Assembly (NCBI RefSeq): GCF_037042905.1
Contig: NW_026974140.1
Location: forward strand, 15,054,001-15,118,000
Direction: 5' to 3'
DNA length: 64,000 nt
From: Lytechinus pictus
Taxonomy: Eukaryota > Echinodermata > Echinoidea > Temnopleuroida > Toxopneustidae
Shown here: positions 1-13,631 of the stretch, in pieces
How the letters are laid out: the number at the start of each line of letters is the position of its first letter
Numbering within the stretch: the stretch's first letter is position 1
Position numbers and translations under genes: made by a program
The notes under the pieces: model-generated
What the model was told of the DNA's origin: nothing
What the model saw: the letters and a program-made list of their open reading frames with translations, nothing else
Databases searched by the model: none

Positions 1-48
1 TGAAATACATTTTCTGCCCCAACAGGCGAAAGGTGGATCCGCCCCTGC
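1..48. mobile_element. Right-end fragment of a GGATCCGCCCCTG-ended hAT-like element
   Basis: GTGGATCCGCCCCTG at 34-48 matches the right end of the element at 11906-12194. The left part lies outside the window. Confidence 0.4.
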
Positions 49-75
49 AATCCGATGAATGCAATTAACGGACTG

Positions 76-222
76 CATACCGCCATCACCAAAATCACTG
101 AACTGTTACATACCCTAGAAAGGCCTAGATGAATAAAGGGCAAATCACACTCTCACTGGAGGAGCAGTGTTGAGATAAAAGGTCCAGAATCACATGCACA
201 ACGTCATAGCAAGACGGTTTTT
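76..222 (+). promoter_or_regulatory. 5' flank of exon 1a, duplicated at 4219-4357
   Basis: The block ATACCGCCATCACCAAAA..CTGAACTGTT near 76-110 recurs with few changes at 4219-4252, at about the same distance from the ATG (147 versus 139 bp). CTCACTGGA also recurs (153 and 4271). This shows the duplication covered the upstream flank as well as the exon. No clear TATA box is seen; promoter activity is inferred. Confidence 0.45.
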
Positions 223-316
223 ATGATGGCGAGATTTGGTAAACACCTATGGATAGCGTTGACCTTCTTATCAATTGCTTTAAATTGCTTCCTTCTCTTC
301 GGCGGGAACATCTTTG
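223..316 (+). CDS. Alternative first exon (exon 1a) of the sulfotransferase
   Basis: Reads MMARFGKHLWIALTF then NCFLLFGGNIF and ends in phase 1 at a GTAAGT donor (317). It matches exon 1b (4358-4457): the MMAR, FGK, LWIALTF and NCFLLF blocks are identical and the donor phase is the same, so either exon can splice to exon 2 at 10946. Exon 1a lacks two residues of 1b (WR-Y region). It encodes the cytosolic tip and signal anchor only, so the choice changes the membrane anchor, not the catalytic domain. No second copy of exons 2-3 lies between the two, so this is either an alternative promoter/exon or a relic of a partial duplication. A separate gene whose other exons lie outside the window cannot be excluded but would require splicing over exon 1b. 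Confidence 0.72.
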
Positions 317-445
317 GTAAGTATATCCTTATTCCTTTATTTGCATTCGTGTAGATAAAAGATTCATCTCATAATGTAAAGTAATTTATCCACGACTCTC
401 AGCCGACTTTATTAGACCATGGAGCTAATAGCTCTATGATTAGAC

Positions 446-556
446 CAGTGGCGTACCTGGGATTTTTCACAGGGGGGGGGGCAAAACCGTCCGCCAAAAA
501 ATTTGACAAGCAAAAAAAAAAAAAAAAAGGTCTTCAAGCTCGTAGGTACGCTAGTG
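446..556. mobile_element. 111-bp hAT-like micro-element
   Basis: Left end CAGTGGCGTACCTGGG, right end GTAGGTACGCTAGTG (reverse complement CACTAGCGTACCTAC). Both sides carry the 8-bp direct repeat GATTAGAC (438-445 and 557-564). The interior is only a G run, the TTTGACAAGCA motif and an A run. An 8-bp duplication plus CA-starting inverted repeats is the hAT signature. It lies in the intron after exon 1a. Confidence 0.85.
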
Positions 557-1353
557 GATTAGACCATGAAATTAGACCATGCATGAAATCTGGTCAGGGG
601 TCCAACAACCTCAACATTACTCTAAATTGCATATTCTGCTGTATTATATATCGTCAAATTGCGACCATAGATATGCCATCCTATATGGCGCGAAAATGGA
701 AATCTACTTATTCTGATATCATGATAAAAATGGTGTGAACAGGAAGATTCTCCCTGTTGACGGCGCAAAAAAAAAAGAGAAAAGGGAGAAGGAAAATTTA
801 ATAAAGGAGGAATAGAAATAAGAGGATGAATCTATCGGATTAAAAAAAAATCCCGTTTTCAAGTCAATATACAAAAAAAAAATGCTCGGAGATTTCATTA
901 CTTTTTGGGATACATGAATACGCATCATGTTCATGATAACAGAAAAGGGCTTAATTTCACCCTTTCAGGTCTCAGTTTTGTCGTTCGTACTTCACACTGA
1001 CATTATTGCTCCTCATGATTCTCTACACTAAGTCCTTAAAAAAGTTATCGCTTTTATTGTAAGTATCAATACAATGGATGCCATTTGGTATAGCAGAGAG
1101 GGCAGGATGGCGGTTTTTTCGACATCTCTTAAATCGATGCAAGTTATACGCAAGAGAGCATAGCGACCGAGCAAGTATATTTGCCACTTTCAGTTGTAAA
1201 ACCTGGTACTTTAAAATGCCTGATAATACCACATACAAATTAGTATAGCAAAGAGAGAGGGCGCGGCTGAAATGTTGACCTCCAAAATAAAGTTCTTTTA
1301 TGCAAGAGAACGTAGCGACCTAACTAGAATTCATTAAAAGTGTTGGAACTTCG

Positions 1354-3708
1354 CAGGGACCTGGGAAGCGGGGGTGCTGGGGGTGCTGAAGCACCCCCAG
1401 AAATTATCCTGGGGGTGTATCGTTTTCCATAGGCAGCACCCCCACGAAATCGGGTTCCCCCCTGTATTTTTTAAAATATGTTATAATGTACATAATTATC
1501 ACATCCGACAATCGCAAATCATTTACATAGTCTTTCACATATTCCAATAACATCCCTCCTATAACGCGACTCAATCAAGCTCCAGCGGGGCAGCACTCCA
1601 AAACAGACGTGGTCGCGCGCAATACGTGATAACCATACACACTCTTCGATAACAGGGAAAGGACATGGGGGTGGTTTTATGGACTTGAAACTTCCAGGTT
1701 TTATGTCGAATCAAGTGAGCCCGCGCCCGACCGCCCGTGTATTGTATACAAAAATTACAAGTCAGATAATATAAATCAAATTTCACTAGTCTTTTTCGCC
1801 CTGCCCCATGGCCCTGGGGGCTGGGAAGCGGGGGTGTTGGGGGTGAAGCAACTCAAAAATTTTAGGGTGCTGCGTGTGTTATTTTCCATAGGCAGCGCAC
1901 CTGGAAATCTAGTGGTAGGTATGATAAATGACAGAAATGTAATGAAAATGAACGACGTTTTGTAGAACCCCCCCCCCCCACTTCAGAATTTTCCGACACA
2001 TTACTTGAAATAATGTTTAAATTCACCCTCTTTCAGATAGGAATATCTAATATTTTCTCCTCGCGCTTCGCGCTCGCATTTTTGATTTTTATAATAAAAT
2101 GAAATGTATTTAGAATGCCCAGATACTAGGTCTAACTCTGAACACGCGCAGGCATGCTTATTCAGATACGCAGCTTGATTGGGTGGGGGGGGGGGGGGGT
2201 ACTCCGGGCTGAAAATATTTATATCAAATACATTTTATCAAAAATGAATATATTTTATAAAAATCTGATAACCATTAGTTAAATTATTTAATTCTAAAGT
2301 TTAGCAATATTTTATGAAAATGGTGATATGCATGTCGTCATGAATATTTCATAGGTGGGCTAATGCTGTGACATTCCCAATATCCTGTTTCTTGTGGAAT
2401 CAAAATTGTTTCATTTTTTTCATACCAGAGTGAATGATATGTCTCCCTTATAATGAAATAAGTTGCAGCAAAGAATATCTTATGGACTAAATCAGTTGTC
2501 AATTCAACTGTTTTGGTTCTTGAAAGGAAAATATTGAATAAACCTAATTTTATATAATAAAATACAAAAGAACAAGTGGGGATATAACATCACCAGTTTG
2601 CTCATTGAATATTAATGAAGACATGCCTAAAACTGTTTCACTGGAATAATGCTAATCTTTAAAATGCAATAACTGATATTCCTTGTCTGATTTTGATCAA
2701 ATCTTTATTCTTATGTTCGTCTGAGTTTTCTTTATCTGTTAAAACCATTTTACATTCAGTGTGGAGTTTCAGATCAGAATATCAAAAATTTTCTGCTCGC
2801 GCTTCGCGCTCACATTATTAATTTAAGAATATATCCAATTACCCATCATTTTCTTGATTTACAAAACATGAATAGAATGTCCCGTTTTCAGGTCTGAAAT
2901 CTCAATTTTGTTTCCGCTCGCGCTTTGCGCTCGCATCAATTGTATAGTTATATACCTATTCTGTTCATTATTAGAACAGTGCATTAGATGTCTCGTTTTT
3001 AGGTTTGAAATCTCATTTTTATTTCCGCTCGCGCTTCGCGCTCGCATCAATTGTATAAATTTATAGCTATCCTCATTATGATTAGAAAAGTGCTTAGAAT
3101 CTCTCGTTTTTTGGGTCTGAAATCTCAATTTTGTTTCCGCTCGCGCTTCGCGCTCGCATCAATTGTATAGTTATATACTTATCTTGTTCATATTTACAAA
3201 ACGTGCTTAGAATGTCCAGTATTTAGGTCGGAATGTCAAATTTTAAGCTCGCGCTTCGCGCTCGCATTATTTGATTGTTGATATATGTATCGTCTTCATG
3301 GGTAACTGCAAAACAGTCCTTATAACACGTCCCTTTTGATCAGGCCAGAGCGTATATAAAAAATATCTGCTCGGGCTGATCGCGCTCACAATTATCATTT
3401 GTTACATACGCATCTTGGACCACAAACATTGCTCAAAATGTTCAATTTTCAGGACAAAATACATGAAATTTCCACAAAAAATAGCTTGCGCTTCGCGCTC
3501 AAATTATCTAATTATATATTTATGTTCTTTTATAAGAAGAAAGCTAAGAATTGACAGTCATATATATGTATATTTATATATATATGTATATGTGTGTGAG
3601 GGTGTGTGTGTGTGTAATTATGGAAAACTCAATTGTGTCTTCCCCCCCCCCTCACCTTTGAGGAGAGATTTCAGCACCCCCACTGAAAAAATCGTTCCCA
3701 GGTCCCTG
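1354..3708. mobile_element. hAT-like non-autonomous element, 2.35 kb, with 110-bp repeats
   Basis: Ends CAGGGACCTGGGAAGC and the inverse ...TTCCCAGGTCCCTG; flanked by the 8-bp repeat GAACTTCG (1346-1353, 3709-3716). The right half holds an array of about 110-bp units centred on GCTCGCGCTTCGCGCTCGC (near 2055, 2790, 2917, 3027, 3138, 3246, 3368, 3485). A left-end-like block recurs at 1816-1845. A separate inverted-repeat element occupies about 2184-2763. No transposase frame is seen. Confidence 0.85.
2184..2763. repeat. Long-inverted-repeat element, family E, copy 1
   Basis: Begins GGTACTCCGGGCTGAAAATA and shares long stretches with copies at 7480-10313 and 50826-51300 (ATGAAATAAGTTGCAGCA, ATAAAATACAAAAGAACAAG, TTGATCAAATCTTTATTC). 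The left ~100 bp is roughly the inverse of the right ~100 bp. Non-coding. Confidence 0.65.
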
Positions 3709-4218
3709 GAACTTCGCATTTTAACCAAGTACCATTTTAGTGGTATATATAGCCGTGAATGGGTTCTGTGTCATACATGGGCGTGTCGATCGGTTGGAGA
3801 AGCCTGCATTATACATCTATTGTTTTAATTGAGAGAGTGAAGTGGGTTTTTTTTTTTTTAGAATATGGGTAGAAGTTAGTGGCTCCGAAGGACCTGGGAC
3901 AGATAATGTTTTCTGCAAATAATTTTCTCCATGATTTGTTTCATGTTGGCCCCTTTAACAGTGAGATTACAGGACAGAAGCTCTATTGTCATGCATGATG
4001 TATCACTTTGACCCAATGTTTTCATAGCCAGAAGTACAAACCAAGTCTTGCATAATAATAAACAGAGAGTCAAAAGGGGCCTAAACTTTTGGCACAAATG
4101 TCCCACGGGATCTGGATTTGGAAACATAATTGATACTAAACTTTCTCAAAGCCCGATATATTTGTATACCACACTATGAATAGGACGAGGGAAATGATCA
4201 CTCCCAAGTCGAAATCTT

Positions 4219-4357
4219 GTATACCGCCACCACCAAAACAACTGAACTGTTTGTGTGCACTCCAGCAATCTCACTGGATGACTGCAAGAGTCGGGAGTAG
4301 TCACGTATACATAGAGGCCTACATTATAACCCAAACCCATCGTTGTGCAAGCCTGTG
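4219..4357 (+). promoter_or_regulatory. 5' flank of exon 1b, homologous to 76-222
   Basis: Second copy of the duplicated upstream block, directly before the ATG at 4358. Likely 5' UTR and proximal promoter of the exon 1b transcript. Confidence 0.45.
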
Positions 4358-7300
4358 ATGATGGCGAGATGGAGGTATTTTGGTAAATTCTTGTGGATAG
4401 CGTTAACCTTTTCATCTGTTGCATTTAACTGTTTTCTCCTCTTCAGGAACTTCCTTGGTAAGTACATGTACATTAAACTTTAATTTACATTGATACATGA
4501 ATGATTCAGCCCATGATGAATGCAGCATGTATAGAATTATATAATTACTAATACTTTATCTGTTCTTAATCAGATCAGGGAATATAATGATAATAATAGG
4601 CTCTAGTACTGTCTACTTCTACTTCGATTTCCTGCGTTGTGAATTTGGTTGAGATTTCTTTGCAACAGTAGTATAAGACAATGTTATGGTGAGTTGGATT
4701 TGTCATTAAATCACACAAATAGAGTTCTTCAACCGGCCGGGGCTATCCCAAATACCGAACGATAAAATATCCATCTTCCCCCTGTCCACGGCTAGCTCAG
4801 GCATTTGCCGCTTGTGTGATCTAGCCCAACATCACCAAATTAAATGTAAATCGTAAACGTGAGAGAATTGATTGCTTATTGCTTGTCGAATGTGGGTTTA
4901 ACTGCGGAATATTACCCCGCGCATTTCATTACCAGTCGGTCGCATTTTGTAAAAACTATAGACCCATACACCGGCTGGCATTGTTTCTATTTTTATATTG
5001 ATTGTTTGCTGTTTTGTATGCTCCGTATGCCGTATCGTTTTGTTAAACTAGTTGTCTCCCCACTTTTAATGAGGTGAATATTATATATCAGGCCCACCCT
5101 ATTTGTTTCTAATTTTGCTTCATCTTATGTACGTGCATTGAAATGTTTTAAAAATAAGATTATAAGACAGAAATAATACTACATGTACAGCATTGCGTGC
5201 CTGCATAATACTACGATCACAGACAGGAAATGAAAATTTCCTCCTGTAGTACATGATTACACTTCTCACAGTTCATTCCACCAGAACACCCTGGTTATAC
5301 AATGGAGGTAAAAGGAGTTTTCATGTTGGTCAAATCACACCATGTACCTATACTATTTGGGATACAGTGAAACGAACTGCATAGTAGCTCTATGGAGCTC
5401 TATTTACACATGGTATAGCTCCAGCCCTCCATGCATATGCACGTACGGTATGTCGTTTGACCATGAGCGTGTCCAAAAGTCGTGTCGTCGTGTCTACAAG
5501 TCGTCCATGGATCAACGCCGACAAATACAGGATATCACCTTTGTCATTTAGTTTCGCATTGGTGCAATGTGCTCAAAAGTTAATGAACCCCACCACAAAA
5601 TGCACTCTTTCATGCTGAGTGTTGAATGTAGACGACAACACTACAATGTGTGGCGAGCCTACAAACCTATATTGGAATGTAATATTTTATCACCTGACTT
5701 GGCAATTAAATATCTAAAACAAAGTAGAACTTGGACACTTAAAAACATGTTCATTTTCTGGTGGGGTTCACTAACTTTTGAGCACCACTGTATAAAGCCG
5801 CCAGTGGTACCCCGGGGGGGGGGGGGGGCACTCGACCAAAAAAGTGGTAGGGGTGTGCCGCGGGCGAGACAAAAAACGGGGGCCTTGGAGCGGGCTCATT
5901 GTAAAAAGGAGGGTCCTCGGAACGAGCTTTGGAACTACAAATGTTTGTGAAAACGGGGGTCCTTGGAACGGGTTGCCTGTGTGCGAGTGCGTATGCATCC
6001 CTATGGAACGTACATGCAGCTAGCTATAGCCCGGCGGCACGACTGACGGGCGCGCTAGCGGAGAGGCGATGGTCGGACAGCGAACTGCGGCCGCTTTTCA
6101 CCAAAATTGCGACCGGAACGGCGTAACGGACCCGGTAACGGAAAATATGGGAAGCCCTGGAGCGGATTTTTTTCCTTCTTTTTATCTCGAGAAGAAGAAA
6201 ATGCTATGCTCTGGAGCGGCTTTCTATGTTCTTTTTCTCAATAAGACAAAAATGCTATGCCTCGGAACGGAAATTTGAGTGTAAAAATGGGGGTCCCCTC
6301 CGCGGCACATACCCACTATGCATTATATACTGAGTGCCCCCCCCCCCCCCCCGGGAGTGGTACGAATCAAGTATTGTAAGCCTATAATTATAATTCAGAT
6401 GGGGATGTAACATTTCAATCTCTCTTCTTATTTATTTACCGTTTATCGGGTAAAACTACCGTCGTTCAGTAAATCCAGAGAATAAAAAACAGTCAAGTGA
6501 GGTTAATCAACTAAGTGTCATGTCTGGGCCTTCGTAAAAAAATACAGAAATGGAAAGGCCTATAAAGAACTGAACAGTACACAGCAATAAGCAGCTCAAT
6601 TGTCAATAGAATACTTCGCCTCAGTACGCGTATATCCCTTTGAAACGGGATAGGCCCACACATAATGTATGATATGGATTTTCAACCCTTGAAAGAAACC
6701 TTCTGCAAATCAAGAAATAATTGTTGCTAGATTTTTCTGACTATAGACAATGCTTTTATGGCATTATAATTTGAGCATTGGATGTATTGAAACTTACTGA
6801 AGAAGAATGACAAAATAAACACAATTTGGCACTGTTTACTTTTCGACATAACAAAGAAGAGAGTCGAGCTTTACTGTGAAGTGAATTTTATCAATTATGT
6901 GTGTAATAAAGTCAGAATGAGACATAGAACATGCCTAATTCTTGTGTTTGGTTTTTGAGATCGTATATTGGAAGAGGTCAGTGGCGCTCACCAGGGGTGA
7001 GGGCATTTTGGGGCACGAAAATTTTGAGTCACGTATTGAGCGCGAAGCGCGCTAGATCTATAGTCAGGTGGTTCTAGGGAGCTAGCCCCTTTTCAATTCT
7101 TTTTATTTCATTTCCATTCAAAACATAATACAAAGTAATATAAAGTAATACAAATCAAGTACAATTTTACAGAAGGGCATTCTTACTTCGTAAAAAAAAA
7201 AACACAGAAAAAACAGTATAATATAGAGCATAAATGGAAATGAGGGGGATCCACTAAAAAGCAAAGCTTGTAAAGTGTGGATCCCCCTTGGAAACGAAGA

Positions 7301-10300
7301 AAGTATAGTAGACTTATTCTTATATGCGTACATATATATATTACAGGAAAGAAAAAGAGAACAAAAGAAATCATACGGATGCAAATATGATTACTGAACA
7401 AATGCAAAGCTTTTCACACAAACCTCTCTAACCTTCCATTGAATTTGAAAATATATACCTTCATAAATTTTGATAGGATGACGCCTTTTAAAAGATGAAG
7501 GAGTTGAATGTATGAGAGTATGTTGATAATGTCACATCCCAACTTTCCCTTTTCTTATGTTATTACATGAAATCATTATTGCTTCATTATTCCAAGTAAA
7601 AAACTCTTCCATGATTACCTTGGTAATCGACTTCCCTGTTCATGTTTCTTTACTCCTGTCGTTGAAAAGGAAGTGATTGACATTGTTCATAATTTGAAAA
7701 CAAATAAGGCTGCTGGGTATGATGGCCTATCTAATAAGCTTATTAAAGAAGTTATTGATGTTATTGTTTCTCCTATTACTCATATATTCAATTTATCTAT
7801 TGTACATGGAATCGTTCCTTTGAGTATGAAGATAGCCAAAGTTGTGCCGATTTACAAAAAGGGAAACCCTCAGGAAGTTGGAAATTACCGGCCCATCTCT
7901 CTTCTTACATGTTTTTCTAAAATTCTTGAAAAGATAATTTCTGTTCGTGTTATGAAATTTTTGAAAATTAATAATATTCTCGCTCCTGAACAATTTGGTT
8001 TTCGTGAAAAACATACTACCTCTCATGCTCTGTTACATTTTATTGACAAAATTTCTTCCGCAAAAGATAATGGGCTACATACTGTCGGTATATTCCTAGA
8101 CTACTCCAAAGCCTTCGACACGATTGACCATGACATCCTTTTGTATAAACTATCTTTCTATGGATTCCGGGGTAAGGCTTTGGAGTGGTTCAAGAGCTAC
8201 CTCTCTGATAGAAAACAGTTTGTATTTTTAAATGGTGTTAAGTCTCCCATGCAGTCAATTACATGTGGAGTGCCACAAGGTTCACTCCTTGGACCTATCT
8301 TATTTCTCATATATATTAATGATTTCCCTCAGTCATCAAAAATCCTTTCATTTATCCTGTTTGCAGATGACTCAAGCATATTTTTTTCTGAAAAGAACCC
8401 CTGCAATTTATTGCAAACTATCAATTCAGAATTGATTTCTGTTAACGAATGGATCATTGCTAACAGGCTTTCCTTAAATCTTGTTAAAACAAACTACATG
8501 TTATTCAGCAACACCCTAGCAACATTGCCAGATAATATTACAATCAGTGATGTTCAAATTACTGAAGTCTTGAGTACAAGATAGTAAGCTGAGCTGGAAA
8601 GTTCACATATCCTATTTATGTAAACTTCTTTCCAGAATTCAGGAGTCATTAATTCATTGAAGAGTATATTCCCAAAAAATATTTTATGCATGTTGTACAC
8701 AACTCTCATTTTGCCTTACTTGAATTATTGCATCCTTGCCTGGGGTAACGCTGCTAAAGTTCATTTAGATGGGTTATTTAAAGTCCAGAAAAGGGTACTT
8801 AGACTAGTATGTGGAGTAAGTTCACGATCTCACACTAATATTTTGTTTTATGAAAACAAGTTCCTTAATTTACATGACATATTTGATCTCAACCTTGGTT
8901 GCATTATGTATCAATTAAATAAAAGAGAACTTCCACTTGCCCTTGATTCATTATGTGTTAGAAATGACCAAATCCATTCTTACTATACAAGACAAGTTTC
9001 TTTTCTCCACTTGCCATTGGTCAAAACTAGTTTTCGGCTAAATACATTTGTTTATACAGGGCCAAAATTATGGAACTCCCTTCCTTCTTCATTGAAGCAA
9101 TCAGCTAGCCTTAGTGTTTTTAGAAACAAGTTAAAGACCAATTTACTGAAGAAATACTTAGATCAGTAAACAAATGCCTGCTTGTTATATCTCGTCTAAC
9201 TTTATAAATTGTATTCTTCCCACAATTATCTATGCAAAAATAGAGCTCTGCCTATTTATTTTTTCCTCTTTTCTTTCTTCTTTTCGAATTTCAGATTCTT
9301 ATACTTTAGGTCTAATAGAATGCTTGCATTCTGCATTTCACCTTTTTAGTGTATCTTTTGTAAATATGTATATCTGTACTTTGGTTATTTACTCAAATTT
9401 TTTGTTTGCTTGTTCTATGATGTTTTAAAATGATTGCTAATGTAAGTTTTTTAACATTCTGGTGGCCTATGGCCCACAAGCTAAGCTTCTTAGTAGGTCA
9501 CCACGTTTCATTTCCATCTCTTCTCATGGGTGATACTAATGTTCCATAAAAAAGTAGTGCATGTATTATGTATATTATCCTGTAATTATCCTGTAATTAT
9601 TTACTTTTGTTCTTTGCTATTTACTTGTATCCCAATAATTTACTGTTGTTATTATTGTTGTTTGATATCGGAATTGAAACGAAATAAAGATTCATTCATT
9701 CATTCATTCATATGTGAATAATATGTCTCCCATATAATGAAATAAGTCGCAGCAATGAAAATGTAATGCACTAAATCAATTGTCAATCTCATTTTTTCTT
9801 GGAGGAAAAATTTTAATAAACGTAAAACTAATTTCATATAATAAAATACAAAAGAACAAGTAGGGACACTGAAAGAAATATTGGGTAAAATTGTTCCATG
9901 AGGGTAATTAGGTGTCAAACCAACATTGGACATTTCATTTGGGCATTTTATTTATCCATTGTGATAAAAATTTGCCCATTCTAAAGTAATTGCTGCTTAT
10001 TGTTTAACCTTACTGGACAATATGCTTCCCGCTTAGGGTAAAATACTGCCCCAAATTGGTTGGACACATAATTACCCTTGTGGTGGTAAAAATTTTACCC
10101 AATATTTTTTTTACAGTGGATATGATATCGATTTGCTCATTGAATTATTAATGAAGACATATCTAGAACTGTTTCACCGGAAATTGGAAAACTTTGAATT
10201 GTCATGACTTCGTTATTCCTTGTCCGATTTTGATCAAATTTTCAGTGTTTGTTTGTCAGATTTTTCTTTATCTATTCAAATCATATTTACTGCAGCCTGG

Positions 10301-13300
10301 AGTACCCCTTAAGGTCATTTTGTCTACTTTAAAAAAATGACGAGCAAAAAAAAAAGAAGTCCATACTCAGGGTGCTACATAACTTTTTAGAAGCACTTGC
10401 CCAGTCGGGCAAGTAAATTTTTAAATAGTTGGAATATACTTGCCCAAAAATCTGTTTCACTTGCCCCAATAAATCCTTTATAAAAGTTTTACCTCTTCAA
10501 AGGAAAGTTTTGCGGTTTTATAAACCATTGACCTTTTTCTCTCTTTTGACATGAACTGATCTACCTTGTTATTGCATTTCTTTTTCCAAAGTGATTTTAT
10601 CTTACCTGCCATGACCAAAATTAGGGTCAATATCATATCATCCACCCTAATTTTGGTCATTCTACTGTAAGAATTTTGCTTGCCCAATTCGGGCAAGTAG
10701 TTTTGGCCTTCACTTCATAACAGTTGCCCGACTCTAACTTTTACTTGCCGGGCAATCGGGCAAGTGCTTATGTAGCACTTTCAAAGGGGACACATTTGTG
10801 TAATAACGACATATTTACATTACAAATTTTGATTGTGCCTCTCAAAGGAGGGGGGGGGCACGGGTCGGCTGTGCCCTCCCCCTCCTGGATCCGCCAGTGC
10901 ATTATACACTTCCCTTGGTGACATTTTCTCCTATTTCTATCACAGGTCCGATGAACTTGGATGTAAATCAAGAGCACATGTTAGCGGATGATGTGAGAAG
11001 TATTAAGAGGTTAGACCAAAGTCATCAAAAAGTACTCGTTGAAGTAGATCAAGAAAACCAGGACGAAATATTAAAGGTAACATTGCTTGTATGTGCAAAG
11101 CAAACATTGAGTGATTGACATCTGATTTCAAGTTAAAACATTAATATTTAGACCTTTTGTTACAATAAAACAATGAAAATTGTAGCCTTGACGCCCAAGC
11201 TTGACAGAATTTCAGACACTTCTTACTCTAAGAGTATCTAAAAATTTAATTTTCGTCAATTAAACGATATTTCGATTTGCGTGAGGATTAAAGAACAAAA
11301 AGTCATTGAAGATTACTATAGGTACATGGTATATGTGGTATCCATTGATTCAATAGAGACAAATCAGTTTAAAGAGCGTCTTCAATATCTTTATTTATTA
11401 CAGCAGCATACGTGTGTGTAAAATTTAATGATGTAAACAAGTGCCAAAAATGAAAGAATGATAATAGGCCTAAAATTACTGTAATAGTTGTTTATATTAA
11501 ACCTTTCCTTTACCATTACCTACACATTTTTTAAATAAAACGTAATATGGCCCTACACTGTTAAAAACAATTTAAACAACGCTGTTTACTATGTGAATCG
11601 CAAAGTAGTTGTTTAAACATTTTAAACAAGTGTTTAAAATCTTAAACAACAAAGTTTTAATTTATATATTCAATTATCAATATCTTAAGCATGGTTGTTT
11701 AAGATTTTAAAAACTTTTTTAAAACTGTTTAAACAACTACTGTGCGATTCACATAGTAATCAGCGTTGTCTGAATTATTTTTAATAGTGTAGAAAGTTAT
11801 TACAAATTTTCACCCTTCGGTACAATTATTGCAGCTATAATGAACGGAAATGATATCGGTACTATAGTTCCTCCAGCTCCTGTACTGCGATTCTTATCTT
11901 ACAACCAGGCGTGGATCCTTTTAATTTTGCTTCTCAAAGGGGGGGGGGTACATGCCCCCTGTGCCCCCCCCCCCTTTGATGTTGAGAAGCAAAATTAAAA
12001 TTTGTAATGTAAAAATGCCATTAAAACCGAGGTGTGCCCCCTCTTTTGAAATTGAAGACCTCTTTTTTTTTGCTTGTCAGTTTTTTCGGGTACGAAATAA
12101 ATTTGTGGTTGAAAACCTTTTTTTTTGGCTTGTCAAAATTTTCCTCCGAAAAATTTGCCCCCCCCCCTTTTGGAAAATCATTGATCCGCCCCTGCTTATA
12201 ACACATACAACAAGTGAGGGTGGATGTGGGTGTGTGTGAGGGTGTGTTTGGGAATGTAACACTGTACATTCTCTGCTCTTGCCTATATAAGATAGATCTA
12301 ATATAATATTACCGGATTTAATTAGTTCATCTATCTTCCATATGCCATGCTCCCTTCTAAATGTATGTTTGCTGCGGAAAGTGATGTTAAATTCATTCAT
12401 ATAGTATTTTTTTCGCAGATTAACATGCCCTGTCTCTGATTGAGTATGTAGCGATATCCCGATGAGAAATCACCACATGTCGGGGTTAAGTGGGTTTCAC
12501 AGTTCTGCTACTCAGGTAGTTGGGTGTAATCATCAAGATCTTTTTGATCACATTCTCACCAACTAACCATGAACCATGTGAACTATGCCCTCTTAATCTG
12601 ACGAGAGATTGGGAAGGCTAATAGCAAGGAGCTTCCAACACAGCTCCTTGCTAATAGTAGTGTCTTTATATAGAATACAAAATCTTAGCCTGATGTGTTT
12701 GTAACTGTCTTTGAGAATCACGCAATGAGCAGTTCCATTTATCCATCCATGCATGTACCTCGCTCTAGTATCCCGCCTTCTTCATTTCTGTGATTTGCAA
12801 TCTGTCTCGCCACCCCTACCCCCCCAACTGTTTTTTTCTCCCCCCCCCCCTCTCTCTCTCTTTGTGTATGTCTAAAATCTGCTGGTATCCTCTGTTCAAT
12901 TATCAGATTATAAGGTAGTTCTACTTCCACACAATAACACTACTACAAACCGATGATCCTACTTTATAGGTATATGGGTTCTTAACTCTGGGCATAGAGG
13001 CAAATCTCGGCGTGGAAGAGGAAACCAAAATGATGTCATGTCTCACGTAGCGTTGTGCATCGTACAAATAATATACTCACCAGGTGTCAAATATAGTCTC
13101 TCATTCTAAACATTCGAGATTCATTTCATGCTAGTATAGGGGATCGTGATAGCACAGAATAAAGAGATAACAATGTTCTCTCAATACACATACAAATTTG
13201 AATTTATGAACGAAATGGGGAATTATTCGAATGCATCATTAAACAACGCATTCCAGACCTTTTTTAATTATTATTTATCTACTAGTATCGACCTACATAA

Positions 13301-13570
13301 TACTATAGGCGTCGAAACTGTATAGGCCTATAGATGATTAACATCACTTTTATCGAGTTATATCTATAATTATAGGCATGATTTTTTTTTGCTGTTTTAA
13401 TTTGTTTTTACAAAGTAACAATTACAAACAATATAAACTGACAAAAGATAGGTTATGAACATTTTAAACACCTAAGTTACAAGCCAAGTTATCGCAAATT
13501 AATGTATTAATCAGCCCCAAACATCCATCCACACACCGGACACACCATACCTACCACTCACCCACCCACC

Positions 13571-13631
<61 letters not shown>

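Larger units (their letters stand above)
7480..10313. repeat. Family E inverted-repeat element, copy 2, interrupted twice
   Basis: Left part 7480-7588 (ATGTTATTACATGAAATCAT...GCTTCATT) and right part 9710-10313 (...GCAGCCTGGAGTACCCCTT) join into one copy of the element seen at 2184 and 50826. The LINE at 7589-9710 splits it, and the MITE at 9867-10118 splits the right part again. Confidence 0.7.

Noticed and set aside
2917-3500. Evenly spaced palindromic repeats resembling a CRISPR array
   Set aside because: The genome is animal, the units include conserved linkers rather than unique spacers, and the array lies inside a transposon with its own target duplication.
7625-9169. Active LINE reverse transcriptase
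   Set aside because: Truncated at the 5' end, with a small deletion and a one-base frameshift between the two frames.
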